From Planomonospora sp. ID67723 (lineage in GTDB: Bacteria > Actinomycetota > Actinomycetes > Streptosporangiales > Streptosporangiaceae), in NCBI RefSeq assembly GCF_015711605.1, contig NZ_JABTEZ010000002.1:868001-932000 (forward strand): a stretch of DNA of 64,000 nt. The letters are read 5' to 3'. The position numbers were made by a program, and so were the translations under genes. Under the pieces are notes generated by a model that did not search any database, was not told where the DNA came from, and worked only from the letters and a program-made list of their open reading frames with translations. Below are positions 23,610 to 31,508 of this stretch, piece after piece. Each line of letters starts with the position of its first letter. The stretch's first letter is position 1.

Positions 23610-25067
23610 TCAGCCGCGCAGGGCCTTGACGGCGGTCTCGACGCGGAAGCCGTAGTCGTGGTCGGCCGCGGTGAAGTGGGCGACCGCGCGGGCGACGATG
23701 GCGTCGTCGGGCACCTGGGCGAGGCTGGCGGCGATGTTGGCGGTCAGGCGCTCGCGCTCGGCCTCCGACATCACCCGGTACAGCGCACCTGCCTGGACGA
23801 AGTCGTCGTCCTCGGCGTGGACCGGATTCCGGTAGGAGCCGGTGACGCCCGACAGCTCGACCCCGGCGGCGAGGGGGACGCCCGTCTCGACCGGCCCGCC
23901 GAAGCTGTTGGGCTCGTAGTTCCTGGCCCGCCGTCCGTTGCCGTCGGCGCGCATCGCGCCGTCACGGCCGTAGTTGGCGGCCTGAGTCGCGCGCGGGGCG
24001 TTCACCGGGAGCTGGGTGTGGTTGACGCCGAGCCGGTAGCGGTGGGCGTCGCCGTAGGCGAACAGGCGGCCCTGGAGCATCTTGTCCGGGGAGGGGCCGA
24101 TGCCGGGCACGAAGTTGTTCGGCGAGAAGGCGGCCTGCTCCACCTCGGCGAAGACGTTGTCCGGGTTGCGGTCGAGGGTCAGCCGGCCGACCTTGACCAG
24201 CGGATGGTCGGCGTGCGGCCAGACCTTGGTCAGATCGAACGGGTTGAACCGGTAGGTCGCGGCCTCGGCGACCGGCATGATCTGCACGTACAGGGTCCAG
24301 GAGGGGAACAGGCCCCGTTCGATGGCGCTGTGCAGGTCGCGCTGGTGGGAGTCGGGGTCCCGGCCGTGCAGTTCGGCGGCCTGCTCCGCGGTCAGGGTGC
24401 GGATGCCCTGGTCGCTCTTGAAGTGGTACTTCACCCAGAACGCCTCGCCCTCGGCGTTGACCCACTGGTAGGTGTGCGAGCCGAAGCCGTGCATGTGCCG
24501 GTAGGAGGCCGGGATGCCCCGGTCGCCGAAGAGCCAGGTGAACTGGTGGGTGGCCTCGGGGGAGTGCGAGAAGAAGTCCCAGACGTTCTCGGGCTCCTGG
24601 ACGCCCGTGAACGGGTCGCGCTTCTGCGAGTGGATGAAGTCCGGGAACTTCAGCGGGTCGCGCAGGAAGAAGACCGGGGTGTTGTTGCCGACGAGGTCGT
24701 AGTTGCCCTCCTCGGTGTAGAACTTGACCGCGAAGCCGCGCGGGTCGCGGACCGCGTCGCCCGAGCCCAGGCCGCCGGCCACGGTGGAGAAGCGCACGAA
24801 CACCTCGGTGCGCCTGCCCGGCTCGGCCAGGAACGCGGCACGGGTGAACCGCGACACCTCCTCGGTCACCTCGAAGTGCCCGAAGGCGCCCGAGCCGCGG
24901 GCGTGGACCACGCGCTCCGGGATGCGCTCCCGGTTGAACCGGGCGAGCTTCTCCAGCAACTGCTGGTCCTGGATCAGCAGGGGACCGCCGGGGCCGGCGC
25001 TCTGGCTGTTCTGGTTGTCGGCGACCGGCGCGCCGGACTCGGTGGTGAGGATGGGGCGGGTAGTCAT
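23610..25067 (-). CDS. Catalase (small-subunit monofunctional haem type)
   Basis: The 485-residue enzyme has the catalytic His55 in [12 protein letters not shown], the NADPH/haem region [11 protein letters not shown], and the haem-ligand tyrosine segment [14 protein letters not shown] about residue 340. Its length matches clade 3 catalases. It dismutates hydrogen peroxide in the cytoplasm. The start is supported by a promoter whose -10 box TACCCT ends 7 nt before the ATG and whose -35 TTGACC is 19 nt further up, implying a leaderless message. No OxyR or Fur-like regulator is adjacent. Uricase encoded nearby makes peroxide, a possible but unproven link. Confidence 0.94.
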   Translation of the reverse strand: MTTRPILTTESGAPVADNQNSQSAGPGGPLLIQDQQLLEKLARFNRERIPERVVHARGSGAFGHFEVTEEVSRFTRAAFLAEPGRRTEVFVRFSTVAGGLGSGDAVRDPRGFAVKFYTEEGNYDLVGNNTPVFFLRDPLKFPDFIHSQKRDPFTGVQEPENVWDFFSHSPEATHQFTWLFGDRGIPASYRHMHGFGSHTYQWVNAEGEAFWVKYHFKSDQGIRTLTAEQAAELHGRDPDSHQRDLHSAIERGLFPSWTLYVQIMPVAEAATYRFNPFDLTKVWPHADHPLVKVGRLTLDRNPDNVFAEVEQAAFSPNNFVPGIGPSPDKMLQGRLFAYGDAHRYRLGVNHTQLPVNAPRATQAANYGRDGAMRADGNGRRARNYEPNSFGGPVETGVPLAAGVELSGVTGSYRNPVHAEDDDFVQAGALYRVMSEAERERLTANIAASLAQVPDDAIVARAVAHFTAADHDYGFRVETAVKALRG

Positions 25068-25074
25068 GGAAGTG

Positions 25075-25105
25075 AGGGTAGGTTTCCAGACTTATCCCTG
25101 GTCAA
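25075..25105 (-). promoter_or_regulatory. Catalase promoter (-35 TTGACC, -10 TACCCT)
   Basis: Read on the minus strand, TTGACC (25100-25105) and TACCCT (25075-25080) are 19 bp apart, and the -10 box ends 7 nt before the ATG. Confidence 0.55.
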
Positions 25106-25134
25106 GGCCGTAAAAGTAAGTTCGTGCGATCGTC

Positions 25135-26688
25135 CTAACCCAGCCGCAGCGCCAGGAAGAAGTCCACACGATCCTCCAAACGTGACAGATCCCGGCCGGT
25201 CAGGTCCTGGATCCGCTGGATCCGGTAGCGCAGCGTGTTGACGTGGACGTGCAGGATCTCCGCGCACTTCGTCCACGACCCCGACACCTGCAGGAAAGCC
25301 TCCAGCGTGCGGACCAGGTCGGCCCGGTGCACCTGGTCGTAGCCGCGCAGCGGGTCCAGCAGCCGGACCCGGAACATGTGCCGCACGTCGTCGGGGACCG
25401 AGGCCAGCAGCAGCACGTGGGTGGCCAGCTCGTCGTGGCCCACGACCGCGTCGGGTTCGGCGCGGCCCTCGGCCATCCGGCGGGCGTAGCGGGCCTCCTC
25501 GACCGCGCCGCGCAGCCCGTCCACCGGGGCGATCCCGCTGACCCCCACGGTGAGCCTGCCGGAGCCGAGCCCCGGCGCCAGTGATCGCACCGCCTCGCGC
25601 ACCTCGGCGGTGATGTCGGACTCCGGCGCGGGGATGAGCGCGATGACCTCCTCCCCGGCCACGCCCACCACCGGGGAGGCGCACGAGCGGTTGAGGATCT
25701 CCTTGACCACGACCCGCAGCTCGCCGGGGCGCAGCCCGTCGTGCGAGGTCGCGGCCACGGCCACGAAGCCGCGTTCGCCGCCCAGATCGGTGACCAGGCC
25801 GGTGACCTGGAGCCGGGGCAGGATGTCGCTGGGCCTGCCGTCGGAGACGACGAGCTGGACCAGCTCCTGCGCGATGCGGCCCTTGGGGCTGAGCCGGTCG
25901 TCCAGCCGGGCGCGCTCCAGCGCGACCACCGCCGCCAGCTCCCCGGCCAGCGCCCGCCGCTCCTCCGGCCAGTCCTCGTAGGAGCCCTGGAAGGCCAGGA
26001 ACCAGTCGGCGACCCGAGGGGTGGTCTGCTCGTCCACCGGGAAGATCGAGTATCTCCCGGCCTCGCTGCGTTCGACGCCGCGCAGCGTGCACGGCATGCG
26101 CTTGGCGGTCAGGAAGCCGCGGGCCAGCAGCGGGGCGATCCCCTCGGGCAGCGGGTGCGAGCCCGCCACCACCCGGCCGGCCGGGGTGAGCACCCAGCAG
26201 GGCATGCCCAGGTCATGGCCGAGCAGGTGGAGCACCGGGTCCAGGCCCGCGCCCGCGGTGGCGCCCGCGACGAGCCGGCGGTGCCGGTCCAGCACGGCGG
26301 TCATGTCGTAGGCCCTGGCGGTGGAGAGCCGCCGCACGATGTGCTCGGTGACCTCGGCGAACGACAGTTCCTTCGGCACGTGGAACAGCGGCATCCGGTG
26401 CCGCCGGCAGGCCTCGGCGAGGTCCTCGGGGATCTCGCCCCACCGCGTGTCGCCGGCGCCCAGCGCGGAGACCCCCGCGGCGACCAGGCTCCGCACGAAC
26501 CGCTCGCTGTCGGCAGGGCTCTGCCGCCAGACCAGCCCGGTCAGCACCAGCTCGCCGCCGCTCAGGTAGCGGCCCGGGTCGAGCAGGTCGGTGGTGACGA
26601 CCCAGCGGATCGTCCGTTCCAGCTCGTCGTGGCCCGTGACCGGTGACAGTCCCAGCTCGGCCATCTCCAAGAGCGCGCTCAGTCGCAT
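25135..26688 (-). CDS. pucR: PucR-family transcriptional regulator of purine catabolism
   Basis: The 517-residue protein has the PucR N-terminal domain (about 1-125), a central GGDEF-like region and the C-terminal PucR helix-turn-helix (WTKCAEILHVHVNTLRYRIQRI about 470-495). Members activate urate/allantoin genes in response to pathway intermediates. It is divergent from the uraD-to-xdh operon, the expected target. GGAGG lies 7 nt before ATG 26688; a longer frame to 26988 only reads the intergenic repeats. Four 11-bp tandem repeats and a strong promoter element lie in the shared region. Confidence 0.88.
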   Translation of the reverse strand: MRLSALLEMAELGLSPVTGHDELERTIRWVVTTDLLDPGRYLSGGELVLTGLVWRQSPADSERFVRSLVAAGVSALGAGDTRWGEIPEDLAEACRRHRMPLFHVPKELSFAEVTEHIVRRLSTARAYDMTAVLDRHRRLVAGATAGAGLDPVLHLLGHDLGMPCWVLTPAGRVVAGSHPLPEGIAPLLARGFLTAKRMPCTLRGVERSEAGRYSIFPVDEQTTPRVADWFLAFQGSYEDWPEERRALAGELAAVVALERARLDDRLSPKGRIAQELVQLVVSDGRPSDILPRLQVTGLVTDLGGERGFVAVAATSHDGLRPGELRVVVKEILNRSCASPVVGVAGEEVIALIPAPESDITAEVREAVRSLAPGLGSGRLTVGVSGIAPVDGLRGAVEEARYARRMAEGRAEPDAVVGHDELATHVLLLASVPDDVRHMFRVRLLDPLRGYDQVHRADLVRTLEAFLQVSGSWTKCAEILHVHVNTLRYRIQRIQDLTGRDLSRLEDRVDFFLALRLG

Positions 26689-26809
26689 GCGGGCCTCCGT
26701 CCCTCGGCGGTGAGGGTAGCCCACGGCGAAGGGGCGGAGAACCGGAGCGGTCCGGCAGAGATCGGGGAGGCGGCCGGGAGACGGCGCGGGCATGACACGC
26801 GGACGAGGC

Positions 26810-26853
26810 GGAGACGACACGGAGACGACGAGGAGACGACGAGGAGACGACAC
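26810..26853. repeat. Four helically phased 11-bp repeats between pucR and the urate operon
   Basis: GGAGACGAC plus two variable bases is repeated four times at exactly 11-bp spacing (26810, 26821, 26832, 26843; ends AC, GA, GA, AC). One helical turn per unit puts all copies on the same DNA face. The block lies 121 bp from the pucR start and 110 bp from uraD, a likely place for activator binding, which is inferred. Confidence 0.7.
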
Positions 26854-26909
26854 GCGGCCGGTGGAGCCTTGGAGCATGACACGAAAACCCGGGGTGAAGC
26901 TCTGACCCA

Positions 26910-26958
26910 CTTCGGAGTTCTTGCTGCTGGACCGGGCCGGGCACGGGTGTGTGTACTG
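26910..26958 (+). promoter_or_regulatory. Promoter element of the urate/xanthine operon, shared with the glyoxylate operon
   Basis: The element starts CTTCGGAGTTCTTGCTGCT and contains TGGACC and, 18 bp on, TGTACT as -35 and -10 boxes. The -10 ends 6 nt before the uraD ATG. A 49-bp ungapped alignment with 39123-39171 matches 23 of the first 26 bases and 9 of the last 9, with a diverged spacer. The common upstream half is probably an operator. Confidence 0.7.
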
Positions 26959-26963
26959 CTGCC

Positions 26964-27497
26964 ATGCCGAACGTGAAATCCGCAGCACCGGCTGCGAGGC
27001 TGGCCGGCTTCAACGCGCTCGGCCTCGCCGACGCCGAGGCCGAACTGCTGACGTGCTGCGCGTCCCGGGCCTTCGCCCGCACCGTGGCGGCGCTGCGCCC
27101 CTACCGCGACCTCGCCCAGCTGACCGCGGTGGCCGATGCCGCCGTCAACGACCTGGGCTGGTCCGACGTGCAGGAGGCGCTGGAGGCGCACCCCCGCATC
27201 GGGGAGCGCGCCGGCGGGGCCGGCAGGGAGTCCGCCTGGTCCCGCCAGGAGCAGTCCGGGGTGGACGCGGCCGCGCAGGCCGTGCTCGACGGGCTCGCCG
27301 AGGGCAACCTCGCCTACGAGGAGCGCTTCGGCCACGTCTACCTGGTCTGCGCCACCGGCCTGTCGGCCGAGGAGATGCTGACCCGCCTGCGGGAGCGGTT
27401 GCAGAACGACGAGGACACCGAACGCGAGGTGGTCCGCGCGGAGCTCGCCAAGATCACCCGCCTGCGCATGGCGAAGCTGCTGGGAGGCCAGTCGTGA
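26964..27497 (+). CDS. uraD: 2-oxo-4-hydroxy-4-carboxy-5-ureidoimidazoline (OHCU) decarboxylase
   Basis: The 177-residue all-helical protein carries the catalytic EAHPRIGERAG segment, the SRQEQSGVD helix and GHVYLVCATGLSAEEML, all diagnostic for OHCU decarboxylase. It converts the unstable urate-oxidation product OHCU to S-allantoin. It is first in an operon with the two other uricase-pathway genes and overlaps uraH by the GTGA junction. ATG 26964 sits 6 nt after the -10 box of the shared promoter element, so the message may be leaderless. Confidence 0.92.
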   Translation: MPNVKSAAPAARLAGFNALGLADAEAELLTCCASRAFARTVAALRPYRDLAQLTAVADAAVNDLGWSDVQEALEAHPRIGERAGGAGRESAWSRQEQSGVDAAAQAVLDGLAEGNLAYEERFGHVYLVCATGLSAEEMLTRLRERLQNDEDTEREVVRAELAKITRLRMAKLLGGQS

Positions 27498-27841
27498 GCC
27501 TGTCCACCCACGTGCTGGACGCGGCGCTCGGCAGGCCCGCGGCGGGCGTGGCCGTACGGCTGGAGAGCGGGCCGGGAAACGGTGCGGCAAACGGTGCGGG
27601 GAATGAGTGGGCGGTGGTCGCGGAAGGGCACACCGACGCCGACGGCCGGCTCTCGGGCTGGTCGCCGGGGGCGGGCGTCCACCGGCTGGTGTTCGGCACC
27701 GGCGCCTACTTCGCCGCGCGGGGGGTGGAGGCCTTCTACCCGGAGGTGTCCATCACGTTCACGATCGGTGATCCGGATGAGCATTACCACGTGCCGTTGC
27801 TGCTCAGCCCGTTCGCCTATTCGACGTATCGAGGGAGCTAG
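27494..27841 (+). CDS. uraH: 5-hydroxyisourate hydrolase
   Basis: The 115-residue transthyretin-like protein begins LSTHVLDAALGRPAAGV and ends in the family signature YRGS, with catalytic His residues in THVLD and HYHVPLLLSP. It hydrolyses 5-hydroxyisourate from uricase to OHCU, the substrate of the preceding gene's product. The GTG start overlaps the uraD stop, indicating translational coupling. An insert rich in Gly/Asn (about residues 26-37) contains the repeat GNGAANGAGN. Confidence 0.92.
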   Translation: MSLSTHVLDAALGRPAAGVAVRLESGPGNGAANGAGNEWAVVAEGHTDADGRLSGWSPGAGVHRLVFGTGAYFAARGVEAFYPEVSITFTIGDPDEHYHVPLLLSPFAYSTYRGS

Positions 27842-27844
27842 CAC

Positions 27845-28741
27845 ATGACCGTCGTTCTCGGGCCCAACCGCTATGGCAAGGCGGAGACCCGCGTGGTCCG
27901 CGTCGTCAGGGACGGCGGGGTCCACCACATCAAGGACATCAACGTCAGCTCCGCGCTCTCCGGTGACATGGAGGACGTGCACCTGACGGGCGACAACGCC
28001 TCGGTGCTGCCGACCGACACGCAGAAGAACACCGCCTACGCCTTCGCGAGGAAGTACGGCGTCGACCAGATCGAGGACTTCGCCCTCCTGCTGGCCCGCC
28101 ACTACGTGGACTCCCAGCCCTCCATCCACCACGCCCGCGTGGAGATCGAGGAGTACTTCTGGGACCGGATCCCGGTCTCCGACGGACCCCACCTCGGCCT
28201 GCGCGACAAGCAGCACTCCTTCGTCCGCTCCGGCCGGGAGATCCGCACCTGCGTCGTCCACCACGACCGCGACGGCCGCACCACCGTGGTCTCCGGTCTG
28301 AAGGACCTGGTGGTGCTCAACTCGACCGGCTCGGAGTTCCACGGCTACATCGAGGACGAGTACACCACCCTGAAGCCGACCGCCGACCGCATCCTCGCGA
28401 CCGCCGTCTCCGCCCGCTGGCGGCACGTCTCGGACGGCTCGTCCTTCGGCAAGTCCTACGCCGAGGTACGGCGCTGCCTGCTGGAGGCCTTCGCCGAGAC
28501 CCACAGCCTCTCCCTGCAGCAGACCCTCTACGCCATGGGCAAGCGGGTGCTGAACACCCGCAGGGAGGTCTGCGAGGTGCGCATGGCGATGCCGAACAAG
28601 CACCACTTCCTGGTCGACCTCGAACCCTTCGGGATGGACAACCCGAACGAGGTCTTCTACGCGGCCGACCGACCCTACGGGCTGATCGAGGGCTCCGTGC
28701 TCACCGACGACGCCCCCGACGCCTGCTTCGCCTGGGAGTGA
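27845..28741 (+). CDS. Urate oxidase (uricase)
   Basis: The 298-residue cofactor-free enzyme has the two uricase tunnel-fold halves, with VLPTDTQKNT holding the catalytic threonine, the conserved Lys near residue 12 and the motif VLNSTGSEFHGY. It oxidises urate with O2 to 5-hydroxyisourate and hydrogen peroxide. It lies 3 nt after uraH in the same operon, so the three enzymes of the urate-to-allantoin step are made together. Confidence 0.95.
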   Translation: MTVVLGPNRYGKAETRVVRVVRDGGVHHIKDINVSSALSGDMEDVHLTGDNASVLPTDTQKNTAYAFARKYGVDQIEDFALLLARHYVDSQPSIHHARVEIEEYFWDRIPVSDGPHLGLRDKQHSFVRSGREIRTCVVHHDRDGRTTVVSGLKDLVVLNSTGSEFHGYIEDEYTTLKPTADRILATAVSARWRHVSDGSSFGKSYAEVRRCLLEAFAETHSLSLQQTLYAMGKRVLNTRREVCEVRMAMPNKHHFLVDLEPFGMDNPNEVFYAADRPYGLIEGSVLTDDAPDACFAWE

Positions 28742-28746
28742 CCACG

Positions 28747-29622
28747 ATGGATTTCCTGCGGCCCACCACGTGGGCGGAGGCGCTGGCCGCCAAGGCGGAC
28801 CGGCCGGAGGCGGTGCCCATCCAGGGCGGCACCGACGTGATGGTCGAGCTCAACTTCGACATCCACCGCCCGGCCGCGCTGCTGGACCTGAACCGGGTCA
28901 CCGAGCTGGCCGGGTGGACCTCCGAACCCGGCGGCCGGCTCAGGGTCGGCGCGGGCGTGCCGTACGTGCGGCTGATCGCCGAGCTCGGGAACCGGCTGCC
29001 CGGTCTGGCGCAGGCCGCGCGTACGGTCGGCTCGCCCCAGATCCGCAACCGGGGCACCGTGGGCGGCAACCTCGGCGCGGCCTCGCCCGCCGGGGACAGC
29101 CACCCCCCGCTGCTGGCCGGTGACGCGGTCATCGAGGTCGAGTCCGCCGCCCGCGGTGTGCGGATGATCCCCGCCGCCGAGTTCTACCTCGGCGTCAAGC
29201 GCAGCGCGCTGGAGCCGGACGAGCTGATCCGGGCCTTCTGGATGAGCCCGGCCACCGGCCCGCAGTACTTCTCCAAGGTCGGCACCCGCAACGCCATGGT
29301 GATCGCGGTCTGCTCCTTCGCGATCGCGCTGCACCCCGCCGAGTGCAGGGTCGGCACCGGCATCGGCTCGGCCGCCCCGACGCCCCGCCGGGCCCTGGCC
29401 GCCGAGGAGTTCCTCGCCGCCGAGCTCGACTGGGACGCCCGTCTCGACCCCGCGGTGCTCGCCCGCTTCGGGGAGCTGGCCGCGCAGGCCGCCTCCCCGA
29501 TCGACGACGTGCGCGGCACCGCCGACTACCGCCGCCACGCCATCGGCGTGATGGCACGCCGCACCCTGACCTGGGCCTGGAACGAGTTCCGGTCCGGACA
29601 CTTCGAAAGGAGGGCCGGCTGA
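28747..29622 (+). CDS. Xanthine dehydrogenase FAD-binding subunit
   Basis: The 291-residue protein has the FAD-binding motifs of the CO-dehydrogenase flavoprotein/XdhB family: PIQGGTDVMVELNF and TVGSPQIRNRGTVGGNLGAASPAGDSHPPLL. It passes electrons from the iron-sulfur subunit to the acceptor. ATG 28747 lies 9 nt after GGGAG; the GTG at 28738 overlaps the uricase stop and is the alternative. The end overlaps the next gene by ATGA. Confidence 0.92.
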   Translation: MDFLRPTTWAEALAAKADRPEAVPIQGGTDVMVELNFDIHRPAALLDLNRVTELAGWTSEPGGRLRVGAGVPYVRLIAELGNRLPGLAQAARTVGSPQIRNRGTVGGNLGAASPAGDSHPPLLAGDAVIEVESAARGVRMIPAAEFYLGVKRSALEPDELIRAFWMSPATGPQYFSKVGTRNAMVIAVCSFAIALHPAECRVGTGIGSAAPTPRRALAAEEFLAAELDWDARLDPAVLARFGELAAQAASPIDDVRGTADYRRHAIGVMARRTLTWAWNEFRSGHFERRAG

Positions 29623-30095
29623 TGCGCGTCACCTTCACCGTGAACGGGCGCCGGGAGACGGCCGACGACGTGTGGGAGGGCGAGAGCCTCCTGTACGTGC
29701 TGCGCGAGCGCGTGGGCCTGCCCGGCTCCAAGAACGCCTGCGAGCAGGGCGAGTGCGGTTCCTGCACCGTCTACCTCGACGGGACCCCGGTCTGCGCCTG
29801 CCTGGTCGCGGCCGGCCAGGCGGAGGGCCGCGAGGTCCGCACGGTCGAAGGGCTGGCCGACGGCGACCGGCTCGACCCGGTCCAGGAGGCGTTCGTGGAG
29901 TGCGGCGCCGTCCAGTGCGGCTTCTGCACTCCCGGCCTCGTCGTCCAGGCCCACGACCTGATCGAGCGGGTCGAACAGCCCTCGGACGCCGAGATCCGCG
30001 AGGCCCTGGCGGGCAACCTGTGCCGCTGCACCGGCTACGAGAAGATCCTCGACGCGGTACGGCTCGCCGCCGCGCGCAAGGCGGCCGCGTCGTGA
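29622..30095 (+). CDS. Xanthine dehydrogenase [2Fe-2S] subunit
   Basis: The 157-residue protein has a plant-type [2Fe-2S] domain with CEQGECGSC and a later Cys (about 40-62), and a helical second cluster domain with CGFCTPG and CRCTG (about 100-140). It relays electrons between the molybdenum and FAD subunits. AAAGGAGGG precedes the ATG, which overlaps the stop of the FAD subunit; its own stop overlaps the following GTG. Confidence 0.94.
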   Translation: MRVTFTVNGRRETADDVWEGESLLYVLRERVGLPGSKNACEQGECGSCTVYLDGTPVCACLVAAGQAEGREVRTVEGLADGDRLDPVQEAFVECGAVQCGFCTPGLVVQAHDLIERVEQPSDAEIREALAGNLCRCTGYEKILDAVRLAAARKAAAS

Positions 30096-31480
30096 AGACC
30101 ATTCTGATCGAGAACGCGTACATCGCCCCGGTGGCGGGAGCGGAGATCCCCTCCGGCTTCATCCACGTCGAGGGCGACAGGATCGTGGCGCTCGGGGCCG
30201 GTCCTGCCCCGGCGATCCCGGGCGCCACCCGGATCGACGGCACCGGCTGCCTGGCCACCCCCGGCCTGGTCAACACCCACCACCACCTGTACCAGTGGGC
30301 CTCCCAGGGGCTCGCCCAGGACGCCACGCTGTTCGAGTGGCTGGTGGCGCTCTACCAGGTGTGGGCGGCCATGGACGCCGAGGTCGTCAAGGGTGCGGCC
30401 GGGGCGGGGCTGGGCTTCCTGGCCCTGTCCGGCTGCACCACCTCCTCCGACCACCACTACGTCTTCCCCAAGGGACGCGGCGACCTGTTCGCCGCGGAGA
30501 TCGAGGCCGCCGGCGAGCTGGGCATCCGCTTCCACCCGGTGCGCGGTTCGATGGACCGGGGCAAGTCTCGGGGAGGCCTGCCGCCGGACGTGGTGGTCGA
30601 GAAGCACGAGGAGATCCTCGCCGAGAGCGAGAAGGCGGTCGACACCTACCACGACGCCTCCTTCTCCTCGAAGCTGCGCGTGGCGATCGGCCCGTGCTCG
30701 CCGTTCTCGGTCAGCGCGGAGCTGATGGTCGAGGCCGCCGAGCTGGCCCGGGCCAAGGGCGTGCGCCTGCACACCCACCTCGCCGAGACGCTCGACGAAG
30801 AGGAGCACCTGCTGGAGCAGGTCGGCATGCGCCCGGTCGACTACATGGAGAAGCTGGGCTGGCTCGGCCCGGACGTGTGGTTCGCCCACGCCATCCACCT
30901 GAGCGACGCCGACATCGACGCCTTCGCCCAGACGGGCACCGGATCGGCGCACTGCCCCAGCTCCAACGGCCGCCTCGGCGCGGGCATCGCCAGGGTCTCG
31001 GAGATGCTCAAGCGGGGCGCGATCGTCGGCCTCGGCGTGGACGGCAACGCCTCCTCGGAGCTGACCACGCTCTCCGGCGAGATGCGCCAGGCCATGCTCT
31101 TCCAGCGGGCGAGGTACGGTCCCACCGCGCTGACCGCCCGCCAGGCCCTGGAGATGGCCACCCTCGGCGGCGCGAAGAACCTCGGCAGGGCCGACGAGCT
31201 GGGCACCCTGGAGCCCGGCAAGCTCGCCGACATCGCTCTGTGGCGGACCGACGGCGCCTTCGCCTCGGCGATCACCGACCCGGTCGCCGGCCTGGTCTTC
31301 GCCACCCGCCAGCCACCGCTGGCCCGCCTGCTGGTGGGCGGCGAGACGATCGTCGAGGACGACGAGCTGCGCACGGTCGCCCAGGACGCGCTCGGCCGGG
31401 CAGGCGCCGAGGCCCACCGCCGCCTGCTGCGCCTGGCCGAGGAGCAGGGCTTCACCGCCGCCAAGGAGGTTCACGAGTGA
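30092..31480 (+). CDS. 8-oxoguanine deaminase (amidohydrolase family)
   Basis: The 462-residue amidohydrolase has the metal ligands NTHHHLYQW (about residue 66), HTHLAE, and a late HAIHLS/GLGVDGNASSE. Length and motifs match the 8-oxoguanine deaminases rather than guanine deaminase or ATZ hydrolases. It would convert 8-oxoguanine to urate, feeding the uricase directly. The GTG overlaps the stop of the iron-sulfur subunit. Its place between two xanthine dehydrogenase subunit genes suggests a tightly shared operon. Confidence 0.88.
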   Translation: MKTILIENAYIAPVAGAEIPSGFIHVEGDRIVALGAGPAPAIPGATRIDGTGCLATPGLVNTHHHLYQWASQGLAQDATLFEWLVALYQVWAAMDAEVVKGAAGAGLGFLALSGCTTSSDHHYVFPKGRGDLFAAEIEAAGELGIRFHPVRGSMDRGKSRGGLPPDVVVEKHEEILAESEKAVDTYHDASFSSKLRVAIGPCSPFSVSAELMVEAAELARAKGVRLHTHLAETLDEEEHLLEQVGMRPVDYMEKLGWLGPDVWFAHAIHLSDADIDAFAQTGTGSAHCPSSNGRLGAGIARVSEMLKRGAIVGLGVDGNASSELTTLSGEMRQAMLFQRARYGPTALTARQALEMATLGGAKNLGRADELGTLEPGKLADIALWRTDGAFASAITDPVAGLVFATRQPPLARLLVGGETIVEDDELRTVAQDALGRAGAEAHRRLLRLAEEQGFTAAKEVHE

Positions 31481-31508
31481 TCCCCCCACGTCTGACGCAG
31501 GAGAGAAC

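Noticed and set aside
26810-26853. Short tandem repeats considered as a CRISPR array
   Set aside because: Units are 11 bp with no spacers and no cas genes are nearby.
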